DNA of 25,804 nt from JACMJP01 sp046160675 (GTDB taxonomy: Bacteria > Bacteroidota > Bacteroidia > Chitinophagales > BACL12). The DNA is taken from NCBI GenBank assembly GCA_046160675.1, contig JBJXHH010000090.1, positions 1-25,804 of the forward strand, written 5' to 3'. Below the pieces are notes generated by a model. It was not told where the DNA came from and ran no database searches. It saw only the letters and a list, made by a program, of their open reading frames with translations. The position numbers and the translations under genes were made by a program. Shown here piece after piece: positions 1 through 7,278 of the stretch. Numbering within the stretch: the first letter of the stretch is position 1; every line of letters starts with the position of its first letter.

Positions 1-1239
1 CGCATCATCGGCCCCTGTGATGATTCACCAGGCGTAGGTTCTTACTGGAGTTGTCTTCCGCCCGAGGGCGACACAGCCGGAACCTGCTACGGCATTGACC
101 TTGACATGTTCAATACCATAGCCTGCATCCCTCCGCAATGCGATGATTATTTGTTCACTTTCGAAATGCAAACCTTCATGTGCAGTTGCACAAAACCTCC
201 TTGCGATATCACTTGTCATTACATGCCGGCAGGAAGTTGGGTGATAACTATTGAAGGAAAAACCGTGGAAGAAACTGCAATTGAAAGCGACTGGCATCCT
301 GACTTCACAATTTGTGAAGGAGATAGTATTGACCTGAGTGCAGGCGGGCAATGGGGTGTGCCGCCCTATTATTATGAGTGGGAACCAACGGGCGATATTG
401 CAGATGAAATTATTGTGTCGCCAACGGATACTACTATTTACACTTCCATCATTCATGACCTTTGCGAAATGAAAGACACAGTGTATCAAACCGTAAATGT
501 GATTCCTTCTCCTAAACTTTCGCCCGGGCCTTTTGAAGGTTGTTTTGAAGTAACGGCCGATGCGGGTGCAGGGTATGCAAGTTACTTGTGGAGTACGGGA
601 GAAACAACGCAAACAATTCTTGTTGACAGCGGCGGAGTATATTATGTAACTGTTACTGATGCCTTCGGTTGTGAAGGAGTTTCTGATCCTATTGATGTGA
701 TCATAAATTATCCGCCGGAAATAAATGCTTTTCCTGATACTGTTTTTGTTGAGAACGGTGAACTTGCAGAAATGAATGTTGAAACCAGCAGTACTGGTTT
801 TGTAAATTACAGTTGGCAGCCCGTTACTTCTCTTACCTGTGGCTATTGTGAAACCACTTACGGGATCATCATTGATGCGCAGGAAATTTTTACTGTAACC
901 GGTGAAGAGAAAGGATGTGAAAGCGAACCGGATACTATTGTTGTGATAAATGCTTCTACTGATTTTGTTGTGCCCAACGCATTTTCACCCAACGGCGATT
1001 TTCTGAATGATGTTTTCAACGCTTACAGTGAAATTATTTACCCTGTATTTCAATTGCAGGTGTATGACCGCTGGGGCGAAAAAGTGTTTGAAAGTAACGA
1101 CATGACCATCGGCTGGGACGGCACTTACCTTAACAAGCAACAGGAAATAGGCGTTTATATCTGGGTGATAAACTATGAACAACTCAACCGCAAAGGAGTG
1201 ATGCTGCAGAGAAAAGGGACGGTGGCATTGTTGCGGTGA
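1..1239 (+). CDS. Secreted protein with T9SS type B (gliding motility-associated, CHU_C) C-terminal domain; 5' end cut by window
   Basis: The frame is open from base 1, so only the last 412 residues are seen and the signal peptide lies outside. Residues about 1-90 are cysteine-rich (CSCTKPPC near 61-68). Residues about 100-290 look like Ig/PKD or SprB-like repeats, with LWSTGE at 196-201 and a YYVTVTDAFGC stretch after it. From about residue 324 a typical CHU_C domain starts with VPNAFSPNGD, then YDRWGEKVFES, GWDGT and GVYIWVI. In Bacteroidota this domain directs proteins through the outer membrane by type IX secretion, usually to the surface or as an adhesin; the exact role here cannot be told. 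The first internal ATG (106) is not the true start, because the upstream codons carry the same kind of sequence. No strong terminator follows the stop. Confidence 0.9.
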   Translation, partial: RIIGPCDDSPGVGSYWSCLPPEGDTAGTCYGIDLDMFNTIACIPPQCDDYLFTFEMQTFMCSCTKPPCDITCHYMPAGSWVITIEGKTVEETAIESDWHPDFTICEGDSIDLSAGGQWGVPPYYYEWEPTGDIADEIIVSPTDTTIYTSIIHDLCEMKDTVYQTVNVIPSPKLSPGPFEGCFEVTADAGAGYASYLWSTGETTQTILVDSGGVYYVTVTDAFGCEGVSDPIDVIINYPPEINAFPDTVFVENGELAEMNVETSSTGFVNYSWQPVTSLTCGYCETTYGIIIDAQEIFTVTGEEKGCESEPDTIVVINASTDFVVPNAFSPNGDFLNDVFNAYSEIIYPVFQLQVYDRWGEKVFESNDMTIGWDGTYLNKQQEIGVYIWVINYEQLNRKGVMLQRKGTVALLR

Positions 1240-1312
1240 GAGAATTTCTTGAAATACAAATTTGGAGATCTTACAAGGCAGGGAATTTTTATATTAGCAA
1301 AAAAATAATTGT

Positions 1313-1633
1313 ATGTCATTCTTAAACATCTCAGAAATAACGGCAAAAGAAGTAGCCCCGGGTTTTTTTGGAAAATTTATACATTCCGGAACTATGAGCA
1401 TAGCTTACTGGGAAGCAAAGCAGGGCGCTGAAATTCCACTGCACCACCATGTACATGAAATGATTGTAAATGTAATTGAAGGCGAATTGGAATTAACTGT
1501 GGGTGATGAAACAAAAATTCTCACATTCGGAAATGTTGCATTAATTCCGGGATTAGTACCGCATAAAGCAAAAGCAATTACGGATTGTAAGATCATTGAT
1601 GTGTTTCATCCTGTGCGGGAAGATTATAAATAA
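1313..1633 (+). CDS. Small cupin-domain protein
   Basis: A 106-residue single-domain cupin, the usual size for this group. The metal-binding cluster His44, His45, His46, His48, Glu49 lies in the first conserved cupin motif, followed by GELELTVGD, and the second motif GNVALIPGLVPH supplies His84. Together these fit a mononuclear metal site in a small beta barrel. No signal peptide, so it is cytosolic. Such proteins include isomerases, dioxygenases and sensors; substrate is unknown. It lies 73 bases after the secreted protein gene and 39 bases before the nitroreductase, all on the same strand. An imperfect -7-like box (TATATTAG, 1290-1297) lies 15 bases before the ATG. Confidence 0.85.
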   Translation: MSFLNISEITAKEVAPGFFGKFIHSGTMSIAYWEAKQGAEIPLHHHVHEMIVNVIEGELELTVGDETKILTFGNVALIPGLVPHKAKAITDCKIIDVFHPVREDYK

Positions 1634-1660
1634 GCCGCAACAACGCAGCAATGAATACTC

Positions 1661-1668
1661 TATTTTTG
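1661..1668 (+). promoter_or_regulatory. Candidate -7 promoter box (TAnnTTTG) of the nitroreductase gene
   Basis: TATTTTTG matches the Bacteroidota -7 consensus exactly and ends four bases before the ATG at 1673. I see no good TTG at -33. If real, transcription would start at or within a few bases of the start codon, giving a leaderless or almost leaderless mRNA. Confidence 0.4.
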
Positions 1669-1672
1669 CTGC

Positions 1673-2413
1673 ATGTTAGAATCTGCAAAAATTTTTGATA
1701 CACTCGTAAAAGAAAGAAGATCAGTACGCATTTACGAACAGGAAAATGATTTTGATGGAGAAGCTGTACAGCGAAGCCTGGAAAGAGCAGTGCTTGCACC
1801 CAATAGCAGCAACATGCAACTTTGGGAATTTTACAGGATAGTTGATCCGGCAAAAAGAAAACAAATCGCAAAGTATTGTATGAATCAGAATGCAGCAAGA
1901 ACAGCAAGAGAACTTGTAGTGATTGTTGTGCGGAAAGATAAATGGAAACAACGGGCTAAGTTTATGTATGACTATCACAAAAAAAAGATTGGTGATAAAC
2001 CGAAAGCAGAATACTCAAAAAGAGAGAATCGGTATTTGAATTATTTCGGTAAACTCATGCCCATGTATTATTTCAGCGATTGGTTCGGCATCTGGGGATG
2101 GATAAGAAAACTCATTGTTTTTGTTGCATCGTTCTGGAGGCCTGTTGTGTGGCAAGTGAGCAATGCTGATCTGCGGGTGGTTTGTCATAAATCTGCAGCA
2201 TTGGCAGCACAAACTTTTATGCTGAGTATGCAGGCAGAAGGGTATGACACTTGCCCGATGGAAGGCCTTGATTCATGGAAAGTGAGGCGCTATTTGAAAT
2301 TACCATTCTCGGCAGAAATAAATATGATCATCGCATGCGGGAAAGCCAAATCAGAAGGAATTTATCATGAACGCATCCGGGTACCGAATGAAGAAGTCAT
2401 CTTCACAATTTGA
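1673..2413 (+). CDS. Nitroreductase-family protein with a central hydrophobic/basic insertion
   Basis: 246 residues. The N-terminal RRSVR (15-19) and APNSSNMQLWEF (42-53) are the FMN-binding signatures of the nitroreductase fold, and HKSAALAAQTFMLSMQAEG (172-190) with PMEG (195-198) matches the later flavin-contact region. Expected to be an FMN-dependent NAD(P)H oxidoreductase; substrate unknown. Unusual is the stretch from about 95 to 165: first a very basic, tyrosine-rich segment, then a tryptophan-rich hydrophobic run (about 137-160, WFGIWGWIRKLIVFVASFW) that could sit at a membrane surface. Start chosen at 1673 because a perfect -7 box lies four bases upstream and the next conserved motif follows at the usual distance. 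Its TGA ends one base before the stop codon of the convergent phosphodiesterase gene. Confidence 0.85.
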   Translation: MLESAKIFDTLVKERRSVRIYEQENDFDGEAVQRSLERAVLAPNSSNMQLWEFYRIVDPAKRKQIAKYCMNQNAARTARELVVIVVRKDKWKQRAKFMYDYHKKKIGDKPKAEYSKRENRYLNYFGKLMPMYYFSDWFGIWGWIRKLIVFVASFWRPVVWQVSNADLRVVCHKSAALAAQTFMLSMQAEGYDTCPMEGLDSWKVRRYLKLPFSAEINMIIACGKAKSEGIYHERIRVPNEEVIFTI

Positions 2414-2414
2414 T

Positions 2415-3506
2415 TCACCTCAAAGAAAATGTAGAAGTGCAGGGATAGTGGTCAGAAGTTTTCACTTTTATCTTTCTGTGTTCATAAATATCAAAAACAT
2501 CTTCATCAAATAACATATAATCTATCCTGAGAAAGGGCATAGGTACATAGGTATTTCCTGCACCTAAGCCCGTTTTTAAAAATGCATCCTGCATATCTTC
2601 TGCAAGTGTACGATACACATAGGAAACGGGCGTATCATTAAAATCGCCACAAATAATAACAGGATACGGCGATTGCTCCATAGCCTCTCGCACCGAGTCT
2701 ACCTGAACGGACCGCATGCTAAAGGCAGTGTTGAGTTTCCGCATTACCCGGTCTTTATCAAAATCCGTTACCGTGTTATCGCCACCGTCAATAAACTCCA
2801 GGTCATTATGTGTAAGTTGTGTGCTTTGCAAATGAGCAGAAAACAATCTCACAACTGTTGAATCAATTTGCAAATCCGTATATATAGTTGCATTCAATTT
2901 ACTCAAACTTATATACGGAACAACACCAGAATTGAGGATAGGAAATTTTGACAAAATGATTACCCCGAAACTTCTTGTCTTTTTCCGGTTTTCATAAGCT
3001 TTAAAATAATAATAATGTTTTAAACCTGTGCCCTCTAAAAGTTCATCAAGGTTTTTCGCTTGGGTAGCTTCGTTCTGATAAGTGTTAAATTCCTGCAGGC
3101 AAATAATATCTGCTTTTTCATCTATAATTGTTTGAATCACCCGCTCCCGGTTTGCAAAAGGCTCATCCGGATTATAAGCATCCAGGCCTTTTACATTCCA
3201 ACTGAGGATTTTTATCGTATTTGCAGCATCCTGGTTTTTTCCTTTAAAATGAAAAGCAAAATGATCAGTATGTGATCGAAACCCGGCCAGCAATACGATA
3301 AGCAAAACAACAAAGACTTTTCTCTTTACAAAGAGCCAATACACCAGGAAAAATAAGTTAACCAGTACGATAGGGTAGTATGCTAAACCAAAGTAAGCTA
3401 TGAACCAGGCATTTGCAGGATTCATGAAACGGGCAGTATAACTCAAGAGTATTGCTACGGCAGCAAGGATGGTAAAAAATAAAATTATCTTATGATACCA
3501 CTTCAT
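2415..3506 (-). CDS. Membrane-anchored endonuclease/exonuclease/phosphatase (EEP) family protein
   Basis: 363 residues. Three hydrophobic segments open the protein (about 7-27, 34-60 and 63-76), so the catalytic domain (about 97-363) is tethered to the inner membrane. EEP active-site motifs are complete: SWNVKG with Asn104, ICLQEF with Glu139, SAHLQS with His225, GDFNDTP with Asp288 and Asn290, and SDHYP with Asp352-His353. The fold covers DNases, sphingomyelinases and inositol-phosphate phosphatases; with a membrane anchor a phospholipid or periplasmic nucleic-acid substrate is possible, but nothing here decides. Its ATG overlaps the stop of the upstream rhomboid gene by four bases (ATGA type), so the two are translationally coupled. 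It is the last gene of the mutL operon. Confidence 0.9.
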   Translation of the reverse strand: MKWYHKIILFFTILAAVAILLSYTARFMNPANAWFIAYFGLAYYPIVLVNLFFLVYWLFVKRKVFVVLLIVLLAGFRSHTDHFAFHFKGKNQDAANTIKILSWNVKGLDAYNPDEPFANRERVIQTIIDEKADIICLQEFNTYQNEATQAKNLDELLEGTGLKHYYYFKAYENRKKTRSFGVIILSKFPILNSGVVPYISLSKLNATIYTDLQIDSTVVRLFSAHLQSTQLTHNDLEFIDGGDNTVTDFDKDRVMRKLNTAFSMRSVQVDSVREAMEQSPYPVIICGDFNDTPVSYVYRTLAEDMQDAFLKTGLGAGNTYVPMPFLRIDYMLFDEDVFDIYEHRKIKVKTSDHYPCTSTFSLR

Positions 3507-4381
3507 TTTTCGTTGCTTACTGTAAATAAAAATTCTTTTTCACCAGAGCTTAAACTTTCATAGCCGCCTTTTGAAATCTTATCCAAAATAGCATCTAATT
3601 TCTTTTGCTTGTCTTCAGGGATTGTGGATTTTGTTTTTTTAGGGGTCGGATTTACATGTACAACTTTTGGTCTCTTATTTCGGATGTTTTTAAGTTTTTC
3701 TTCCAGGTTAAAATACCAGTTGAACCAGTTATGCCCTCTTTGATACGATTTAATAAATAAAAAGCCTGTAAGCGCTCCACCAAGATGCGACAAATGCCCC
3801 CCTGCATTGCTGCCAGCTGAAATACTTACGATGTCTATGAGAATTGCCGCAAAAGCAATGTATTTTAATCTTACTGCACCGAAAATAATCAGAAACACAG
3901 TGTAATCCGGAGCTAATGTAGCTGCAGCCACAACCAACGCAAGCACTGACGCAGAAGCTCCGACTAATATCCCGTTTTCTGTTTGAAAAACAGGTGCAAG
4001 ATTATAAGTAATCATAAACACCAGCGCCCCGGCTATACCTCCTGCGATGTACAATGGAAACACATACCTGTTGTTAATAAAATCCAGAAGTATTCTGCCG
4101 AAAAAATACAGGTACAACATATTAAATAAAATATGAAATATACCTAGCGGGCTATGCAGAAACTGGTATGTAAGAATTGTCCATGGTCTTGTGAGGAATG
4201 TTCTTATGTCCTCCGGGAAGTACAAATATGTATCAAGAAAATGTGTGAAAGTTCCTTGTTTATTCCCCAGAGAAAAAACCAACAAAATGATACTTTGCGC
4301 AACAAACACAAGAATATTTATCAGTAAGAGTTTTGTGATTACTGATCCGTACCTGTATTTATTTTTTATGTCGGTAATCAT
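3503..4381 (-). CDS. Rhomboid-family intramembrane serine protease with soluble C-terminal tail
   Basis: 292 residues. The rhomboid core (about 15-212) has six or so membrane segments. The oxyanion-type motif FHILFN contains His83 and Asn87, the nucleophile is Ser143 in GASAS, and the catalytic base is His199 in SHLGGALTG; the Ser-His dyad is therefore intact. After residue about 215 comes a charged, lysine-rich tail ending in a compact segment (about 262-290, LDKISKGGYESLSSGEKEFL) that I take to be a small helical domain common on Bacteroidota rhomboids. Substrate unknown; it would cleave single-pass membrane proteins. It starts four bases after the preceding rhomboid gene and overlaps the next gene, so it is in the middle of the mutL operon. 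Confidence 0.92.
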   Translation of the reverse strand: MITDIKNKYRYGSVITKLLLINILVFVAQSIILLVFSLGNKQGTFTHFLDTYLYFPEDIRTFLTRPWTILTYQFLHSPLGIFHILFNMLYLYFFGRILLDFINNRYVFPLYIAGGIAGALVFMITYNLAPVFQTENGILVGASASVLALVVAAATLAPDYTVFLIIFGAVRLKYIAFAAILIDIVSISAGSNAGGHLSHLGGALTGFLFIKSYQRGHNWFNWYFNLEEKLKNIRNKRPKVVHVNPTPKKTKSTIPEDKQKKLDAILDKISKGGYESLSSGEKEFLFTVSNEK

Positions 4382-4385
4382 GAAG

Positions 4386-5087
4386 TTAATAAAACCTGTT
4401 TCGTTTTCTGCCCCAGAATTTCAGCAAAATAAATCCAATCAGCATACCTCCAAGGTGAGCAAAATGCGCAATGTTATCATTCGGGTTGTTTAAAAATCCG
4501 AGATATAGTTCCAACGCTGTAAGAATAATTACTACATACTTTGCTTTTATGGGAAACAAAAAGTAAATGTATAATAAAGTGTTAGGGAACAACATGCCGA
4601 AAGCAAGCAGCAGCCCGTATACTGCGCCTGAAGCGCCTACAGTACCTGCAAAAATTCCACCCAGAGTATCAATTTGTTTTTGGGTAAAATCCCCCTGAAT
4701 CATCCCATCGTTTACACTAGGAAAAAATTCGCCGGTGATTTGTTGTAGTTGAATGGCATGAACACCTGTATACAAAACTGCAGCCCCTAACCCGCAGGCA
4801 AGGTAAAAAGTGAGAAACCGTTTCGGGCCCCAAACATTTTCTAAAGCAGAACCAAACATCCATAGTGAAAACATGTTGAAGAAAATATGTGCTAAACTGC
4901 CATGTGCAAACATATGTGTAACAAACTGGTAGGGCTGAAACTCATCAGAAGAAGGATAATATAAAGCCAGTTTATTCCCAAGCGCCGGAAAAGTAAGCTG
5001 TGCAAGAAATACTAATCCATTGATAATAAGCAGGTTTTTTATTACAGGGGGGAGGACGTTAAACCTCGTAAATCCGTATTGTGTCAT
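4386..5087 (-). CDS. Rhomboid-family intramembrane serine protease (first of a tandem pair)
   Basis: 233 residues, close to the minimal six-helix rhomboid core with no added domain. The motif AHGSLAHIFFNMF has His62, His67 and Asn71; WMFGSALENVWG follows in the L1 region; the nucleophile is Ser153 in GASGAVYG and the base is His211 in HLGGMLIG. The dyad is intact, so active protease is expected in the inner membrane. It follows mutL by eight bases and precedes the second rhomboid gene by four. Identity to its neighbour is limited to the motifs, suggesting an old duplication with separate substrates rather than a recent copy. Confidence 0.92.
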   Translation of the reverse strand: MTQYGFTRFNVLPPVIKNLLIINGLVFLAQLTFPALGNKLALYYPSSDEFQPYQFVTHMFAHGSLAHIFFNMFSLWMFGSALENVWGPKRFLTFYLACGLGAAVLYTGVHAIQLQQITGEFFPSVNDGMIQGDFTQKQIDTLGGIFAGTVGASGAVYGLLLAFGMLFPNTLLYIYFLFPIKAKYVVIILTALELYLGFLNNPNDNIAHFAHLGGMLIGFILLKFWGRKRNRFY

Positions 5088-5095
5088 CTATTCTG

Positions 5096-6919
5096 TTAAG
5101 TATTTTTTTGAAACTGTTTTGCAAGATCTCCGAGGCTGAAAGTTACACAAGTTAAATTTCCATAAGGTGAAACATAGGGTGTAGAGCAGGCGAACAACTC
5201 ATCAATTAATAATTTTATTTCTTTCTGTGAAAGTTTTTTTCCGGCAGCAACAGCATTACTTTTCGCAAAACTCTTAGCAATGGTTGTATGCTTCTGCATT
5301 TTCAAACCTGAAACATCACCCTTGCATTGTTCCAACAACTCTTCTATCACTTTTTGTTCATCCAGTATTTCAAATTCGCCAGGTATCCCATGTACTACGA
5401 ACGTATCTTTTCCGAAAGGCTGAATATCAAATCCGAGATGATTAACATCTTCCAGGATTTCATGCAACATAGCTGCATCCTGCGAAGAAAACTTGATGCT
5501 TTTAGGAAAAAGTTGCTGCTGGGTATTCGATCTTTTTTCCTGCAGGCGTTTCAGGTATCTTTCAAAAAGTATTCTTTCATGCGCTGCCTGCTGGTCAATA
5601 ATGAGCAAGCCCGATTTGATCTGAGTGATGATATATTGATTATGAATCTGAAATGCTGCTATCTCATTTTCAAAACTTTCATGCACATCTTCTTTATAAG
5701 TTTCAAATTGCTGCTGGGTTTCAAATTTTTCCCGGATATTTTTTTCAGTAACCTCTGTATCAAAACCAAATGCAGGGAATCTTTTTTCAACTTTTGGTTC
5801 AACTGCCACCTCATCATTCATACGGCTTTGTATCGTTTTAAATCCAGTCTCGTGCTTAGTTCTCGGGTGGATGAATGCAGGCATGTTCGCAAAAGTGGGA
5901 TCCAGGGAAAAGTCAAGCGAAGGAGTAATGGAATACTGGCTCAGAGCATGTTTTATTGCTGCCTGTATGAAGGTGTAGATAATTCTTTCATCCTCAAACT
6001 TAATTTCCTGTTTCGTTGGATGCACATTAATATCAACTCTTGACGGATCAATATCAATGAACACTACATATAAAGGATATGTATCATCAGGTAACAGCTC
6101 ATCATACGCAGTAATGATGGCATGTTGCAGATATGCAGAACGGATATACCTGTCGTTCACAAAAAAGAATTGCTCTCCCCTGGTTTTTTTTGCACTTTCC
6201 GGCTTGCCGATATATCCGGAAATATTCGTAACAGAGGTATTTTCCTCTACCGGGACGAGCTTTTCATTGTACTGATTACCGAAAAGCTGTACAATGCGCT
6301 GCCGCAAATTGCCGGGTTTTAAATGAAATACCTCTACTCCGTTGTGGTGCATGCTGAAAAAAACATCTGCATGCGCAAGGGCAACCCTCTCAAACTCATC
6401 GATAATATGTTTGAGTTCTACGGTGTTAGATTTCAGGAAATTCCTTCTCGCCGGAACATTATAAAATAAATTTTTCACAGCTATAGATGTTCCGTGTGGC
6501 GACTGGCAATGTTCCTGACTTTTTACTTCAAATCCCTCGATAAGGATTTTTGTGCCGAGCTCTTCCCCTGCAAGTTTTGTTTTCATTTCTACCTGTGCAA
6601 TGGCTGCAATACTCGCCAATGCCTCTCCCCTGAAACCCATTGTGCGGATAGCAAACAGGTCGTCCACGGTTTTTATTTTTGAAGTAGCATGTTTTTCAAA
6701 ACACATGCGGGCATCTGTATAACTCATTCCACAGCCATTATCCATCACCTGGATCAAACTTTTTCCCGCTTCTTTCACAATGAGTTTTATCTCTGTAGCT
6801 CCGGAATCCACAGCATTTTCAAGCAGTTCTTTCACAGCACTGGCCGGGCGTTGAATTACCTCCCCCGCAGCAATCTGGTTCGCAATCATATCCGGCAATA
6901 AATGAATCACATCCCCCAT
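5096..6919 (-). CDS. mutL: DNA mismatch repair protein MutL
   Basis: 607 residues from the ATG at 6919. The alternative GTG two codons earlier (6925) is unlikely because family members begin M-x-D-x-I-x-LLP, which fits the ATG. The N-terminal GHKL ATPase has Glu31 and Asn35 (ELLENAVDSGA), DNGCGM at 60-65, GFRGEALASI at 95-104 and HGTSI at 142-146, all complete. A variable linker (about 335-420) leads to the C-terminal dimerisation domain. There the metal-binding DQHAxxExxxxE motif reads DQQAAHERILFE (442-453), the ACR-like motif reads AKSNAVAAG, and the CPHGRP site reads SPYGNL (584-589). The nicking endonuclease site thus looks degenerate. MutL couples MutS mismatch recognition to strand removal. 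It heads a reverse operon with two rhomboid genes and an EEP gene. Confidence 0.96.
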   Translation of the reverse strand: MGDVIHLLPDMIANQIAAGEVIQRPASAVKELLENAVDSGATEIKLIVKEAGKSLIQVMDNGCGMSYTDARMCFEKHATSKIKTVDDLFAIRTMGFRGEALASIAAIAQVEMKTKLAGEELGTKILIEGFEVKSQEHCQSPHGTSIAVKNLFYNVPARRNFLKSNTVELKHIIDEFERVALAHADVFFSMHHNGVEVFHLKPGNLRQRIVQLFGNQYNEKLVPVEENTSVTNISGYIGKPESAKKTRGEQFFFVNDRYIRSAYLQHAIITAYDELLPDDTYPLYVVFIDIDPSRVDINVHPTKQEIKFEDERIIYTFIQAAIKHALSQYSITPSLDFSLDPTFANMPAFIHPRTKHETGFKTIQSRMNDEVAVEPKVEKRFPAFGFDTEVTEKNIREKFETQQQFETYKEDVHESFENEIAAFQIHNQYIITQIKSGLLIIDQQAAHERILFERYLKRLQEKRSNTQQQLFPKSIKFSSQDAAMLHEILEDVNHLGFDIQPFGKDTFVVHGIPGEFEILDEQKVIEELLEQCKGDVSGLKMQKHTTIAKSFAKSNAVAAGKKLSQKEIKLLIDELFACSTPYVSPYGNLTCVTFSLGDLAKQFQKNT

Positions 6920-6924
6920 TGGCA

Positions 6925-6932
6925 CAAAGTTC
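6925..6932 (-). promoter_or_regulatory. Weak candidate -7 box of the mutL operon
   Basis: On the reverse strand the bases read GAACTTTG, one mismatch from TAnnTTTG, ending five bases before the chosen mutL ATG (6919). No clear TTG at -33. It overlaps the alternative GTG, which argues for the ATG start if the box is used. Confidence 0.27.
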
Positions 6933-7009
6933 TTGAAAAGAATTTAGATTGCTGACGAATGAAAATGAAAAGAATTTTTGAGGCAAGTTTCTTTGCGTAA
7001 GCAAGCAAG

Positions 7010-7062
7010 CGGGTTCCGGCTTTTCGCTACATCCGCCGGTGGCGGGATTCCGCTTCAATCCG
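7010..7062. repeat. GC-rich intergenic repeat element with imperfect direct repeats and a central hairpin
   Basis: Within the AT-rich gap 6920-7278 (no gene; mutL promoter at left, GH3 promoter at right) there is a sharp GC-rich island. It holds two imperfect direct copies of a roughly 20-base unit: 7017-7035 (cggcttttcgctacatccg) and 7043-7062 (cgggattccgcttcaatccg). Between them CCGCC-ggt-GGCGG (7033-7045) forms a 5-bp hairpin, and the outer ends cgggtt (7010-7015) and aatccg (7057-7062) can pair with one G-T. Composition and layout resemble the short interspersed, REP-like elements seen between genes in Bacteroidota genomes; only one copy is in this window. A further AT palindrome (TATATTT-A-AAATATA, 7128-7142) lies in the rest of the gap; I see nothing else there. 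Confidence 0.4.
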
Positions 7063-7240
7063 GGCCAGGATTACTGGTAACAGGTTCATTGAAACATTTT
7101 TAACCAAATACAGAACAAACACCCTTGTATATTTAAAATATAAATTTCCTTGCTTCGTACATCATTCCTCATACTTTCAGCGTTTGTAGTAAATCTTTTA
7201 CATCAGTAAAAACTTTATCTAATAACTCTTTGCACAATTA

Positions 7241-7271
7241 TTGACACTTGCCGGGTTATAAGATAATTTTG
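7241..7271 (+). promoter_or_regulatory. Promoter of the GH3/serine-hydrolase fusion gene
   Basis: TTG at 7241-7243, a 20-base spacer, then TAATTTTG at 7264-7271, an exact -7 match. This is the best complete Bacteroidota-type promoter in the window. The -7 box ends seven bases before the ATG at 7279, so the 5' leader would be only a few bases, although an AGGAG-like run (7273-7277) lies between. Confidence 0.55.
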
Positions 7272-7278
7272 CAGGAGA

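Noticed and set aside
25..612. Reverse frame of 195 codons at the left edge
   Set aside because: Antisense to the Cys-rich and Ig-like part of the secreted protein, which has a clear T9SS domain downstream in the same frame.
5327..6043. Long forward frame of 238 codons inside mutL
   Set aside because: Antisense to an unbroken, well-conserved MutL; the translation is rich in Phe, Cys and Leu, as expected of shadow frames in AT-rich DNA.
6819..7058. Reverse open frame of 79 codons covering the mutL start and the GC-rich repeat
   Set aside because: It overlaps the conserved MutL N-terminus in another frame, and its start lies inside the repeat element. Its composition is explained by the repeat, not by coding.
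7128..7142. AT palindrome TATATTT-A-AAATATA
   Set aside because: Perfect, but made only of A and T in an AT-rich gap, so chance is likely; noted in the repeat entry only.
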